Notes: a model not told the origin generated them from the letters alone. A stretch of DNA of 6,319 bases from DASXMX01 sp036794395 (GCA_036794395.1 DAIRGS010000386.1:1-6319), one strand, 5' to 3'. Shown: positions 1-6,020, counted from the stretch's first letter. Translations and numbers: made by a program.

Positions 1-33
1 CGGGTGTATCGCCAGATTGTGGCGGTTTGTGGT

Positions 34-164
34 GGGGCGGGCATTCTTGCCTGTCCCGAGTCTGCGAGCGGGGGCATTCCTGCCCCCCGAGCGGACTCGG
101 ATCGCTTCGGGGGGCAGGAATGCCCCCGCTCAGCGATCCGCTGGCAGGCAAGAATGCCCTCCCC
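34..164. repeat. Nested palindromic repeat (REP/BIME-like), 3' of xylB
   Basis: Two inverted-repeat pairs are nested. The outer arms, 34-53 and 145-164, match at 19 of 20 positions. The inner arms, 66-90 and 107-131, are perfect over 25 bases. Further short pairs fit between them: 98-106 with 132-140, and 56-62 with 94-100, so several alternative cruciform or cloverleaf folds are possible. Outer and inner arms share the core GGGCATTC.TGCC, which suggests tandem copies of one repeat unit in opposite orientation. It starts 33 bases past the xylB stop and could stabilise or end that transcript, but there is no clear T-run. Long open frames across it are low-complexity by-products of the repeat, not genes. 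Confidence 0.8.
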
Positions 165-196
165 ACCGGGAAGCATTCGCGAATCGCCGAAGGTTA

Positions 197-1729
197 CTAC
201 CCGCTCAGCGCCGCCATCTCTGTAAACCGGTCCTTCAAGTCCCCGTACAACTTGGCATAGGTGGTGTAATGCCGCGAATACGCCCCTGCCAGCTTTCGAT
301 TCGGTGCGGTCTTCCCGGTCGGTTTGATCGCGGATTTGCATGCCTGCTCGACCGATCCCCACACCCCAGTTCCCACCCCCGCCAGCAGCGCGACACCGTA
401 GGCCGGTCCTTCGGTTGCGTTGGTGAGGACGATCGGGAGGTCGTAGACGTCGGCTTGCAGGTGCCGCCAGAAATCCGATCTAGCTCCGCCGCCCGAGGCG
501 CGGATTTCCTTAATCGGGATCTGCATTTCGCGCATGATTTCCAGGGCGTCGCGCATGCCGAAGGTCACGCCTTCCAGGAGGGATCGGATGAGCATGTCGC
601 GTGTGGTTCGCGCCGTCAGGCCGATCCATCCGCCGCGCGCATTGGGATCGGGGTGTGGGCAGCGTTCGCCGGTCAGATATGGGAGGAAGAACAGACCTTC
701 AGACCCTGCGGGCGCTGCGGCCGCCCGCGCGACCAGCAGTTCATAGGGGTCGATGCCCTTCTTCTTCGCCGCCGCCATTTCGTCCCCGCCCAGCTGATTG
801 CGCAACCACTGAAAGCTCCCCCCCGCCGACAGCATGCAACCGAATACGCACCACTTGCCCGGCACCGCATGACACATCGTATGAACGCGCCCTTTGGGAT
901 CGCGCGTTGGTGAATCCGAATGGGCAAATACCACGCCCGATGTGCCGAGCGTCGCACTCACAATTCCGGGCATCACGATGCCATTGCCCACCGCCCCGGC
1001 AGCCTGATCCCCCGCACCGCCCACCACTGGGATTCCAACTTTCAGTCCCAGCGCCGCGGCGCCGGCAGCGTGGAGCGTCCCGGTGACTTCGGGGGATTCA
1101 TGCAATCGCGGCAACAAGGCCTTGTCGATGTCGAGCAATCCCAGGAGCTTGTCTGACCAGGTTCGATTGACCACGTTCAGCAGCAGCGTGCCGCTGGCAT
1201 CGCTCACTTCGGTCGCGTATTCCCCGGTCATGCAATAGCGGATGTAATCCTTGGGAAGCAGGATGTGGCGGGTCTTCTCATAAACCCGCGGCTCATGTTG
1301 CCGCACCCACAAGATCTTCGGCGCGGTAAACCCGGTGAGCGCCGGATTCGCCACCAGTTCGATGAGCGCCTCGCGCCCGCCTGCCTTCGATTCAATTTCA
1401 AAACACTGGTCCGCCGTCCGCTGATCGTTCCACAACAAGGCCGGCCTCAGCGGCTTCTCACCATTGCCCAGAAAAACCGATCCGTGCATCTGGCCCGAAA
1501 GCCCGATGCCGGTGATATCCCCCGCCTTGAGCTTTGCTTTTTTCAGGACGGCCTTCGTTGCCTTGCACGCCGCCGTCCACCACTCCAGCGGGTTCTGCTC
1601 GGACCAGCCGGGCTTGGGCGAAGAGATTGGATGCTCCGCCATGGCCGTGGCCAGCACCCTTCCTTTCTGGTCGCAAATCAAAGTTTTCGTGCCGCTGGTC
1701 CCGATGTCGATTCCAAGCAGATGAGGCAT
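197..1729 (-). CDS. xylB: Xylulokinase (FGGY carbohydrate kinase)
   Basis: Cytoplasmic ATP-dependent kinase that converts D-xylulose to xylulose 5-phosphate, feeding the pentose phosphate pathway. The protein is 510 residues; E. coli XylB is about 484. Visible motifs in order: the N-terminal phosphate loop DIGTSGTK (8-15); GLSGQMHG (76-83), typical of xylulokinases within the FGGY family; WNDQR (100-104); FGGY signature 1 around GFTAPKILW (133-141); GGAGDQAAGAVGNG, whose Asp241 matches the catalytic base (Asp233 in E. coli); LGTSG (261-265); GERCPHPDPNARG (354-366); and the second FGGY signature from SGGGARSDFW (412-421). The ATG at 1729 is preferred because it puts the DIGTSGT motif eight residues from the N-terminus, as is usual. 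An in-frame TTG at 1765 would add twelve unconserved residues. No Shine-Dalgarno is seen. No xylose isomerase gene is in the window, so the source of xylulose is not shown. Another FGGY pentulose kinase is possible but less likely given QMHG. Confidence 0.95.
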   Translation of the reverse strand: MPHLLGIDIGTSGTKTLICDQKGRVLATAMAEHPISSPKPGWSEQNPLEWWTAACKATKAVLKKAKLKAGDITGIGLSGQMHGSVFLGNGEKPLRPALLWNDQRTADQCFEIESKAGGREALIELVANPALTGFTAPKILWVRQHEPRVYEKTRHILLPKDYIRYCMTGEYATEVSDASGTLLLNVVNRTWSDKLLGLLDIDKALLPRLHESPEVTGTLHAAGAAALGLKVGIPVVGGAGDQAAGAVGNGIVMPGIVSATLGTSGVVFAHSDSPTRDPKGRVHTMCHAVPGKWCVFGCMLSAGGSFQWLRNQLGGDEMAAAKKKGIDPYELLVARAAAAPAGSEGLFFLPYLTGERCPHPDPNARGGWIGLTARTTRDMLIRSLLEGVTFGMRDALEIMREMQIPIKEIRASGGGARSDFWRHLQADVYDLPIVLTNATEGPAYGVALLAGVGTGVWGSVEQACKSAIKPTGKTAPNRKLAGAYSRHYTTYAKLYGDLKDRFTEMAALSG

Positions 1730-1736
1730 GCGCGCT

Positions 1737-1765
1737 ATTGTTAAAAGGCGGGGGTAGGGATGCAA
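1737..1765 (-). promoter_or_regulatory. Possible xylB promoter, leaderless layout
   Basis: Read on the minus strand, TTGCAT (1765-1760) is followed after 17 bases by AACAAT (1742-1737). These are weak matches to -35 and -10 boxes, but the spacing is right. The predicted transcription start falls at about 1730, directly at the xylB ATG (1729). This agrees with the absence of a Shine-Dalgarno sequence and suggests a leaderless mRNA. Inference only. Confidence 0.3.
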
Positions 1766-1790
1766 GCGCAGGATTGCCTCCTCAGTCTGG

Positions 1791-1845
1791 GTGGCACGGT
1801 GCTTCCCCTTCGGGTCTGAGCCTCAGGGTCGAAGACAGCCCGTGG
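1791..1845 (+). repeat. 55-base dispersed repeat, copy 1
   Basis: This segment matches the reverse complement of 5006-5060 at 52 of 55 positions. The mismatches are two adjacent bases near the start and one near the end. Its core contains CCCTTCGGGTCTGAGCCTCA. It lies upstream of xylB in a gene-free stretch and no continuous reading frame explains the conservation. It is probably a member of a repeat family found elsewhere in the genome. Confidence 0.85.
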
Positions 1846-1846
1846 G

Positions 1847-1881
1847 CCGCGGTACACCGCGGACGTCGGCCGAAGGCCGAC
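1847..1881. repeat. Two adjacent GC-rich hairpins
   Basis: CCGCGGT-AC-ACCGCGG (1847-1862) and GTCGGCC-GAA-GGCCGAC (1865-1881) are perfect 7-bp stems three bases apart. They directly follow the 55-base repeat, so the two probably form one composite intergenic element. The other copy of the 55-base repeat lacks these hairpins. No T-run follows on either strand, so an intrinsic terminator is unlikely. Confidence 0.7.
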
Positions 1882-2093
1882 ACAGTTCTCGCATGAGCTA
1901 CGATCGCAAAACAGGGTTAATTGTCGCCAAAGCGCCCACGCGATTGCCGGGTCGGTGGATTACCCCCGACGTGCCTGAATACACGCACCATGGGCAAGAT
2001 GCCCCATGCCACCCAAACCTTCGCCGAATGCGTCACGCACCCGTTTGAAATACGCAATATTCGGTTCCCCTACTCAACTGCCCTCAGATCGGC
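1882..2093. other. Gene-free spacer with one small palindrome
   Basis: No convincing gene is seen here on either strand. The only structure found is an imperfect palindrome at 1989-2008, CATGGGC-AAGAT-GCCCCATG. It resembles in design the palindrome at 4833-4852. The frame that continues upstream from the next gene, from 2006, lacks coding character and is not used as its start. Confidence 0.5.
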
Positions 2094-2132
2094 TAGAATC
2101 GCAACGATTGGGACTTTTGCCATCTCAGGAGA
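2094..2132 (+). promoter_or_regulatory. Putative -10 box and ribosome binding site for the downstream gene
   Basis: TAGAAT at 2094-2099 is a good -10 match, but no good -35 was found 16-18 bases upstream. AGGAGA at 2127-2132 is a strong Shine-Dalgarno. It places the ATG at 2138 at normal distance (six bases after AGGAG). This decides the start over the in-frame ATG at 2006. The RBS is well supported; the promoter is tentative. Confidence 0.5.
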
Positions 2133-2137
2133 ATTAC

Positions 2138-3526
2138 ATGTCAGGCTGTCGAATGAGACCGATTTTCGGGGCGCTTGCGCTGCTGGTATTTCCGTCGTTG
2201 TGCCTTGCGGGGAAAGAATTGCCCCCGCAATCCACCGGTTCGTCGGCTGATTCGGCGCTGTCTCCGGTCACGTTCAATAAAGACGTCGCCCCGATCATTT
2301 TTAACAACTGCGCGTCCTGCCACCGCCCCGGCGAAGTCGCCCCGTTCTCGCTGCTCGACTATGCCAACGTCCGCAAGCACGCCAAGGAAATCGCCGAGCT
2401 GACCGAATCCCACGCCATGCCCCCGTGGAAGCCCGAGCCGGGCTATGGCGACTTCATGGGGGTTCGCCGTCTGAGCGATCAACAGATCAACGTCATCCAG
2501 CAATGGGTCAAGCAAGGCAAGCAGGAAGGGCAGGCCGGGGATCTGCCCGCCCAGCCACAGTTCAAGAGCGGCTGGGCGCTAGGCGAGCCCGACATGGTCG
2601 TCAAAATGCCCAAGGCCTTTACACTCCGCGCGGACGGCCCCGATGATTACCGTTGCTTTGTGATCCCTCTCAACCTCGAGAAGGACACTTACGTGTCAGC
2701 CGTCGATTATCGCGCCGGCAATCCAAAGATTGTTCACCACGCCCTGCTCTTCCTCGACAACACCGGCAAAGCTCGCGAGCTTGAATCTCAATCCACCGAC
2801 AACCTGCCCGGCTATTTCGCCGCCGGCGGACCGCGCTTCCAACCCTCGGGCGGGTTAGGCGGCTGGGCCCCAGGCGTAACGGCGCATTTCCTCCCCGATG
2901 GCGTCGGCCGGCAAGTCAAGACTAATTCCGACCTGATCATCCAAATCCACTTCCACCCTTCGGGCAAAGTCGAGCAGGAACAATCCTCGGTTGCGATTTA
3001 TCTCACCAAGAAGACGCCGGAGAAACTGTTCGTCAGCTTGCCCAGCGGCGAGCGCAAAATCGATATCGCCGCCAACGACAGCCATTACGTCATCGACAAG
3101 AGCTTCAACCTCCCGATCGGCGTTGAGCTCCAGGGCGTGTTCCCCCACGCGCATCTGCTCTGCCGTGAAATCAAAGTGACCGCCACGCTTCCGGATGGCG
3201 CTACGATGCCGCTCATCTGGATCAAAGACTGGGATTGGAACTGGCAGGGCGAGTACCTTTACACCAAGCCCATCATGCTTCCCCCCGGCACCAAAATCCG
3301 CCAGGAATTTACGTACGACAATTCCTCAACCAACATCCACAATCCCAACTCGCCGCCCAAGGAAGTCAAATACGGCGAGCAAACCGGCGACGAAATGTCA
3401 CTGGTCTTCTACCAACTCGTCCTTAAACCCTCCCCCATGCTCGACCGCATGCGAGAAATGTTCGGCCCCCGCCGCCAGCAGCAGCAACCTCCGAAGCAAA
3501 AGTCATCCGCTCAACAGGATCAATGA
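2138..3526 (+). CDS. Secreted cytochrome c / copper type II monooxygenase-like fusion protein
   Basis: A 462-residue protein. Residues 1-24 look like a signal peptide (basic start, hydrophobic core, cleavage after CLA). Residues 46-130 form a c-type cytochrome domain: CASCH (58-62) binds haem, and Met94 in HAMPPW is a candidate axial ligand. From about 155 the protein resembles the PHM-like copper type II, ascorbate-dependent monooxygenases. The expected copper ligands appear in order: His200-His201 and His271 (CuH-type), then His337-x-His339 and Met420 in TGDEM (CuM-type). The stretch LPDGVG (252-257) before His271 also resembles PHM. The C-terminus (446-462) is a Gln/Pro/Lys-rich tail. The likely location is the periplasm or outside the cell. 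The copper domain would hydroxylate a substrate using O2, with the haem domain perhaps supplying electrons. The substrate is unknown. The gene stands alone, with its own RBS and terminator. Confidence 0.88.
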   Translation: MSGCRMRPIFGALALLVFPSLCLAGKELPPQSTGSSADSALSPVTFNKDVAPIIFNNCASCHRPGEVAPFSLLDYANVRKHAKEIAELTESHAMPPWKPEPGYGDFMGVRRLSDQQINVIQQWVKQGKQEGQAGDLPAQPQFKSGWALGEPDMVVKMPKAFTLRADGPDDYRCFVIPLNLEKDTYVSAVDYRAGNPKIVHHALLFLDNTGKARELESQSTDNLPGYFAAGGPRFQPSGGLGGWAPGVTAHFLPDGVGRQVKTNSDLIIQIHFHPSGKVEQEQSSVAIYLTKKTPEKLFVSLPSGERKIDIAANDSHYVIDKSFNLPIGVELQGVFPHAHLLCREIKVTATLPDGATMPLIWIKDWDWNWQGEYLYTKPIMLPPGTKIRQEFTYDNSSTNIHNPNSPPKEVKYGEQTGDEMSLVFYQLVLKPSPMLDRMREMFGPRRQQQQPPKQKSSAQQDQ

Positions 3527-3537
3527 TCCACTTGGCG

Positions 3538-3595
3538 TGGTCGCTTCAGCGACCATGTTCTTAAACGTTCAAAAACATGGTCGCTGAAGCGACCA
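3538..3595. repeat. Inverted repeat whose arms are themselves palindromes
   Basis: Arms 3538-3559 and 3574-3595 are perfect 22-base inverted repeats around a 14-base loop. Each arm contains TGGTCGCT-NN-AGCGACCA, which is itself a palindrome, so two small hairpins or one long hairpin can form. It begins 12 bases after the stop of the cytochrome c/copper gene and lies before the intrinsic terminator. It looks like a REP-type repeat pair. No T-run follows it. Confidence 0.85.
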
Positions 3596-3613
3596 TGCCC
3601 ATTCCAATCAAAG

Positions 3614-3647
3614 CACCCCCTGAAGATTCAGGGGGTGTTTCTTTATT
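3614..3647 (+). terminator. Rho-independent terminator of the cytochrome c/copper gene
   Basis: CACCCCCTGA (3614-3623) pairs perfectly with TCAGGGGGTG (3628-3637) around the loop AGAT. A T-rich tract, TTTCTTTATT, follows at 3638-3647. It is 88 bases past the stop codon on the same strand, which marks the end of a single-gene transcript. Confidence 0.85.
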
Positions 3648-3693
3648 GTCCCTTTTACTCGGTCAAAAACTTATCGATCACGCACACACCGAT

Positions 3694-3774
3694 TGTCATC
3701 CTGGAGCGCAGCGAAGGATCTTTCAGTCGAAACGCGCATTGGAATCAGATCCTTCGCTGCGCTCCAGGATGACA
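3694..3774. repeat. 28-base perfect inverted repeat
   Basis: Arms 3694-3721 and 3747-3774 are perfect reverse complements over 28 bases, with a 25-base loop. The arm begins TGTCATCCTGGAGCGCAGCG. It resembles a TGTCATCCTGAGCG-type intergenic repeat that I recall from several bacterial genomes, though I could not check this. It lies between two convergent genes and past the 3' end of the DUF1080 gene, where it could act as an mRNA 3'-end hairpin. No protein-coding function is likely. Confidence 0.9.
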
Positions 3775-3842
3775 TAAGTGAACGACAACGACGGTATTTT
3801 AACGGCCTCGCTCATTCAGTATTCGTACAGCCAGCCAGCAAC

Positions 3843-4709
3843 TCACTTCTTCGCCTCATACTCCGCCGGCATCGGTGCTCCCTGCCCCTTCTGAAACGCC
3901 TCCAACTTATCCAGCGGCCGAATCCAGATATTGCGATAGCGCACCGGGTTTCCGTGGTTCTGGAGCGACAGCGGCGCGGCATCCGGCAGCGGTTTCTCCG
4001 GATATTTCGCCACCTTCAGGTGAATCGTCGGACCAAAATATTCCGTGTCCGCCTGGACCACTACGCCGTTCTGGATCGTGGTGATCCGTGCGGGGCGATC
4101 GAGCTTGCCGTCCTTGTAGGTGGCCTTCTTGAAGATCAGGTCGTACGTCTGCCATTCACCCGGTGGACGGCACACATTTACCAGCGGCGGATACTGGCCA
4201 TACACCGACCCTGCCTGACCGTCCGCGTATGTATCGGCCTTGTAGTTATCCAGAACCTGGGTCTCGTACAGCCCCATCATGAAGATGCCGCTGTTTCCGC
4301 GGCCCTGGCTCGTGCCTTTTGGCGGGGTTGGCGTGGCCCATTCAATGTGCAGTTGCGCATCGCCGAACGATTCCTTTGTTCGGATGCCGCCCTTCCCCGA
4401 AACGGTCAGCACGCCATCTTCAACTTTCCAGGTTGGTTCGCCGCCGCCCTTGGCATCGGCTTCCCACTTGGAAAGATCCTTGCCATCAAACAAGACGATC
4501 GCATCCGATGGCGGCTTGACGGGCTCGGCCGGCGCGGGGGCTGATTCCACCACCGGCGGCTTAGGCCGGGTCATGTCATGGACGCGATAGTTCGACCAGG
4601 GCTGCTGCGGGCCGATCTCCTGCGCCGCAGCCCAAAGTCCCGATGCGCCTAATGCCAAAACGCCCGCCGCCCACATCCGGACCACTCGATTGTTTGACCG
4701 TCGAATCAT
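3843..4709 (-). CDS. Secreted DUF1080 / 3-keto-disaccharide hydrolase domain protein
   Basis: A 288-residue exported protein. Residues 1-29 form a signal peptide: basic MIRRSNNRVVR, a hydrophobic stretch, and probable cleavage after WAAA. A Pro-rich linker (about 47-68) leads to the DUF1080 domain (PF06439; concanavalin-like beta-sandwich). It starts at AIVLFDGKDLSKW (70-82) and includes WKVEDGVL (94-101), GNSGIFMMGLYETQVLDN (138-155), PPGEWQTYDL (182-191) and LQNHGNPVRYRNIWIRPL (249-266), all typical of the family. Family members act on 3-keto-glycosides, cleaving or hydrating 3-ketosugar linkages. The actual substrate here is not shown. Such proteins are very abundant in Planctomycetota and Verrucomicrobiota. 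The ATG at 4709 is supported by GGAGG (4717-4721) seven bases upstream. The gene converges on the cytochrome c/copper gene and has no same-strand partner close by. Confidence 0.93.
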   Translation of the reverse strand: MIRRSNNRVVRMWAAGVLALGASGLWAAAQEIGPQQPWSNYRVHDMTRPKPPVVESAPAPAEPVKPPSDAIVLFDGKDLSKWEADAKGGGEPTWKVEDGVLTVSGKGGIRTKESFGDAQLHIEWATPTPPKGTSQGRGNSGIFMMGLYETQVLDNYKADTYADGQAGSVYGQYPPLVNVCRPPGEWQTYDLIFKKATYKDGKLDRPARITTIQNGVVVQADTEYFGPTIHLKVAKYPEKPLPDAAPLSLQNHGNPVRYRNIWIRPLDKLEAFQKGQGAPMPAEYEAKK

Positions 4710-4832
4710 GACGCTTCCTCCATTGCTCGTGAACCCATTGAACTCAGACGATGCGAGTCAGGATTACTACCGCAATGGCTAATCAGCGTTATGGCATGCC
4801 TAAATGACTGCGCCATTCCGCGCCTTTCGTGG

Positions 4833-4852
4833 CATGGGGCTTCCAGCCCATG
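4833..4852. repeat. Small palindrome inside the MITE-like element
   Basis: CATGGGGC-TTCCA-GCCCATG is an imperfect hairpin with one extra G in the left arm. It resembles in design the palindrome at 1989-2008, with a different loop. It is probably a member of a common short repeat family. Confidence 0.5.
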
Positions 4853-5005
4853 ATCGAGGGAGATGACCTCCGGCGACGGGTCCGATTAGGGAAAACCAAG
4901 TTTCGACAGTTGGACAACCTTCTGAAGTTGCGGGAAGAAAATGCTCCCTCAAGGAAAGTTGGTTTTCCCACATCTCACCCGCCGCCGGACCCGAAGCGTC
5001 CCCGA

Positions 5006-5060
5006 CCACGGCCTGTCTTCGACCCTGAGGCTCAGACCCGAAGGGGAAGGCCCGTGCCAC
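5006..5060 (-). repeat. 55-base dispersed repeat, copy 2 (inverted)
   Basis: The reverse complement matches 1791-1845 at 52 of 55 positions. This copy sits in the right half of the MITE-like element. It makes that half longer than the left, so it may be a later insertion into the element. Confidence 0.85.
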
Positions 5061-5129
5061 TTAAAAACAATGGCGCGGAATCGCGCACGGTCATTTAGGG
5101 AGGCGTGCCTGAACCATCATGCGGCGCGC

Positions 5130-5300
5130 TCAAATTCTCATGGCCCAAATAAAGCACGCGATGAGGATGATCAGCAGCCCGCAGGCCAGAGCTATGACGG
5201 GCCAGGTAAAGGCGGAATGGGCGCGCTCCCCACAATTGGAGCACCACACCGCGGATGCACTTACCCGCGCGCGACATGACCGGCAGCGCTTGTGGCCCAT
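5130..5300 (-). CDS. Small zinc-ribbon-like protein with one C-terminal membrane helix
   Basis: A 56-residue protein, too short for common ORF cut-offs. It starts MGHKRCRSCRARV and has two CxxC pairs, CRSC (6-9) and CSNC (20-23). Ten residues separate the pairs, as in short zinc ribbons. A hydrophobic helix of about 20 residues follows (roughly 32-53, including WPVIALACGLLIILIACF), then a short basic end, AMRI. This ordered design, with no internal stop, is unlikely by chance. The predicted form is a membrane-anchored protein with a cytoplasmic N-terminal zinc ribbon. The role is unknown. Upstream lies only a weak AGAGG very close to the ATG, and a CATAAT (-10-like) just before that, so a leaderless start is possible. 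It lies 72 bases downstream of the unrecognised gene at 5373-5825 on the same strand, and the two may be co-transcribed. Confidence 0.68.
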   Translation of the reverse strand: MGHKRCRSCRARVSASAVWCSNCGERAHSAFTWPVIALACGLLIILIACFIWAMRI

Positions 5301-5372
5301 GCCTCTATTATGCTTTGGAGATTGGACAAAGGACGAAGCGCCGCTGCGATTTGTCAGTTATCGGACGGAAGA

Positions 5373-5825
5373 TCAAGCCACGTCAGGGATCAACTCGCGA
5401 CGCTGAGCCAGAAAGGCTTCGGCGCTGGCGCGCGGAGCAAAATAAGCCGCCAACCTGACGCGGTCGTAAACCAGCACGTCGTCGGCCTGTGCCTTATCTG
5501 AACCGACCTGCACATCATAGAGGTCGGCCAGAGATTGCACTTCACGGTTGAAGACATGCCAACCACCCGTCGCGATGCCGAAGGATTTCTCGTCTGTCCA
5601 AATGACATCTTCAGCCCGCGGCTCGTACCGAAACGACACGAACCGGGAGTTGCCAAAATAGCCCAATTGACGGTCAATTTGAGATGGCAAGCAATCGACG
5701 ACCTCGACAAAATCTTGCGGAAGCTGACCCAGACCGGTGCCCCGAAACTCCGAGCCTGTAGCTCCCAGACGTCCAAAAACCGCTTTTCTGCTTGTCATTC
5801 TCACTTTTACACCCCATCGAGCCAT
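5373..5825 (-). CDS. Hypothetical protein, unrecognised family
   Basis: A 150-residue protein from the ATG at 5825, or 141 from the in-frame ATG at 5798 (MTSRKAVFGR). I do not recognise a named family. It looks genuinely coding. It is balanced and soluble, with no signal peptide or membrane helix, and has an ordered core: LPQDFVEVVDCLPSQIDRQL (residues 35-54), FVSFRYEPRAEDVIWTDEK (62-80), FGIATGGWHVF (82-92), DLYDVQVGSD (101-110), and YFAPRASAEAFLAQRREL near the end. The aromatic/glycine cluster FGIATGGW and the acidic stretches give no catalytic motif I can name. GTGAGA just before 5798 is a weak ribosome site. For 5825 the nearest purine run, GGAGAG, is rather far. The likely start is therefore 5798 or 5825. 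The zinc-ribbon membrane gene follows on the same strand after 72 bases. Confidence 0.62.
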   Translation of the reverse strand: MARWGVKVRMTSRKAVFGRLGATGSEFRGTGLGQLPQDFVEVVDCLPSQIDRQLGYFGNSRFVSFRYEPRAEDVIWTDEKSFGIATGGWHVFNREVQSLADLYDVQVGSDKAQADDVLVYDRVRLAAYFAPRASAEAFLAQRRELIPDVA

Positions 5826-5845
5826 TCGGCCCCGATGCTCTCCAT
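5807..5845 (-). other. Possible 12-codon leader ORF before the hypothetical gene
   Basis: On the minus strand an ATG at 5845 opens MESIGAEWLDGV and stops at TAA (5809-5807). This is eight bases before the alternative start at 5798 and overlaps the longer start at 5825 in another frame. An in-frame TAG directly precedes the ATG. If it is translated, initiation of the next gene at 5798 would be coupled to it. It may simply be chance. Confidence 0.2.
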
Positions 5846-5990
5846 CTATTCGGCAAACTACATTGCCTACTTATCTTGCGTTAGTATGCATTTCGTGAAC
5901 CCGCACATGTCCCTTGCCTAGCGCCTGACCGACATTTGATGCCGCAAATGGCAACGCGTCACCGAAAGCAAAAAGCGGGCCGGACGTGAA

Positions 5991-6020
5991 TTGTCCCCCG
6001 CGACAGCCCCGCTCTATAAT
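5991..6020 (+). promoter_or_regulatory. Sigma-70-like promoter at the right edge
   Basis: TTGTCC (5991-5996) and a perfect TATAAT (6015-6020) are separated by 18 bases, close to the best spacing. Transcription would start near 6027. AAAGGA (6030-6035) then precedes a GTG at 6048, with AAGGA ending 12 bases before it. The promoter match is better than that of any gene in the window, so something downstream is probably transcribed on this strand. Confidence 0.5.

Larger units (their letters stand above)
4793..5109. mobile_element. Putative non-autonomous (MITE-like) element with terminal inverted repeats
   Basis: The left end (4793-4824) and right end (5072-5109) are inverted repeats. With gaps of two and four bases, 30 of 32 positions match, including GGCGCGGAAT and GTCATTTA on the inner side and GGCRTGCC at the tips. 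Inside are further inverted pairs: 4877-4884 with 4986-4993, and 4889-4899 with 4959-4969. The whole 317-base segment can therefore fold into a large imperfect stem. It also holds the second copy of the 55-base repeat. No transposase and no convincing gene lie inside. No target-site duplication is evident at 4792/5110. It could instead be an assembly of REP-type repeats. Confidence 0.55.

Noticed and set aside
17..913. 298-residue plus-strand open frame at the left edge
   Set aside because: It runs antisense to the well-supported xylulokinase gene and through the palindrome. It is rich in Arg/Pro and has no family-like motifs.
2006..2137. In-frame upstream extension of the cytochrome c/copper gene to the ATG at 2006
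   Set aside because: It would bury the signal peptide 44 residues inside the protein, and the strong AGGAGA ribosome site supports the start at 2138.
3693..4544. 283-residue plus-strand open frame
   Set aside because: It is antisense to the DUF1080 gene and starts within the 28-base inverted repeat; no coding features of its own.
4789..5098. Open frames on both strands inside the MITE-like element
   Set aside because: They are created by the inverted-repeat sequence, have no good ribosome site and show low-complexity Arg/Pro content.
5095..5277. 60-residue minus-strand open frame starting at 5277
   Set aside because: It is a different frame of the same strand as the zinc-ribbon membrane gene (5130-5300), whose CxxC pairs and helix make it much more convincing.
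5328..5340. 13-base identity with 6030-6042 (AAAGGACGAAGCG)
   Set aside because: A 13-base match can occur by chance in 6.3 kb, and the flanks do not extend the similarity.
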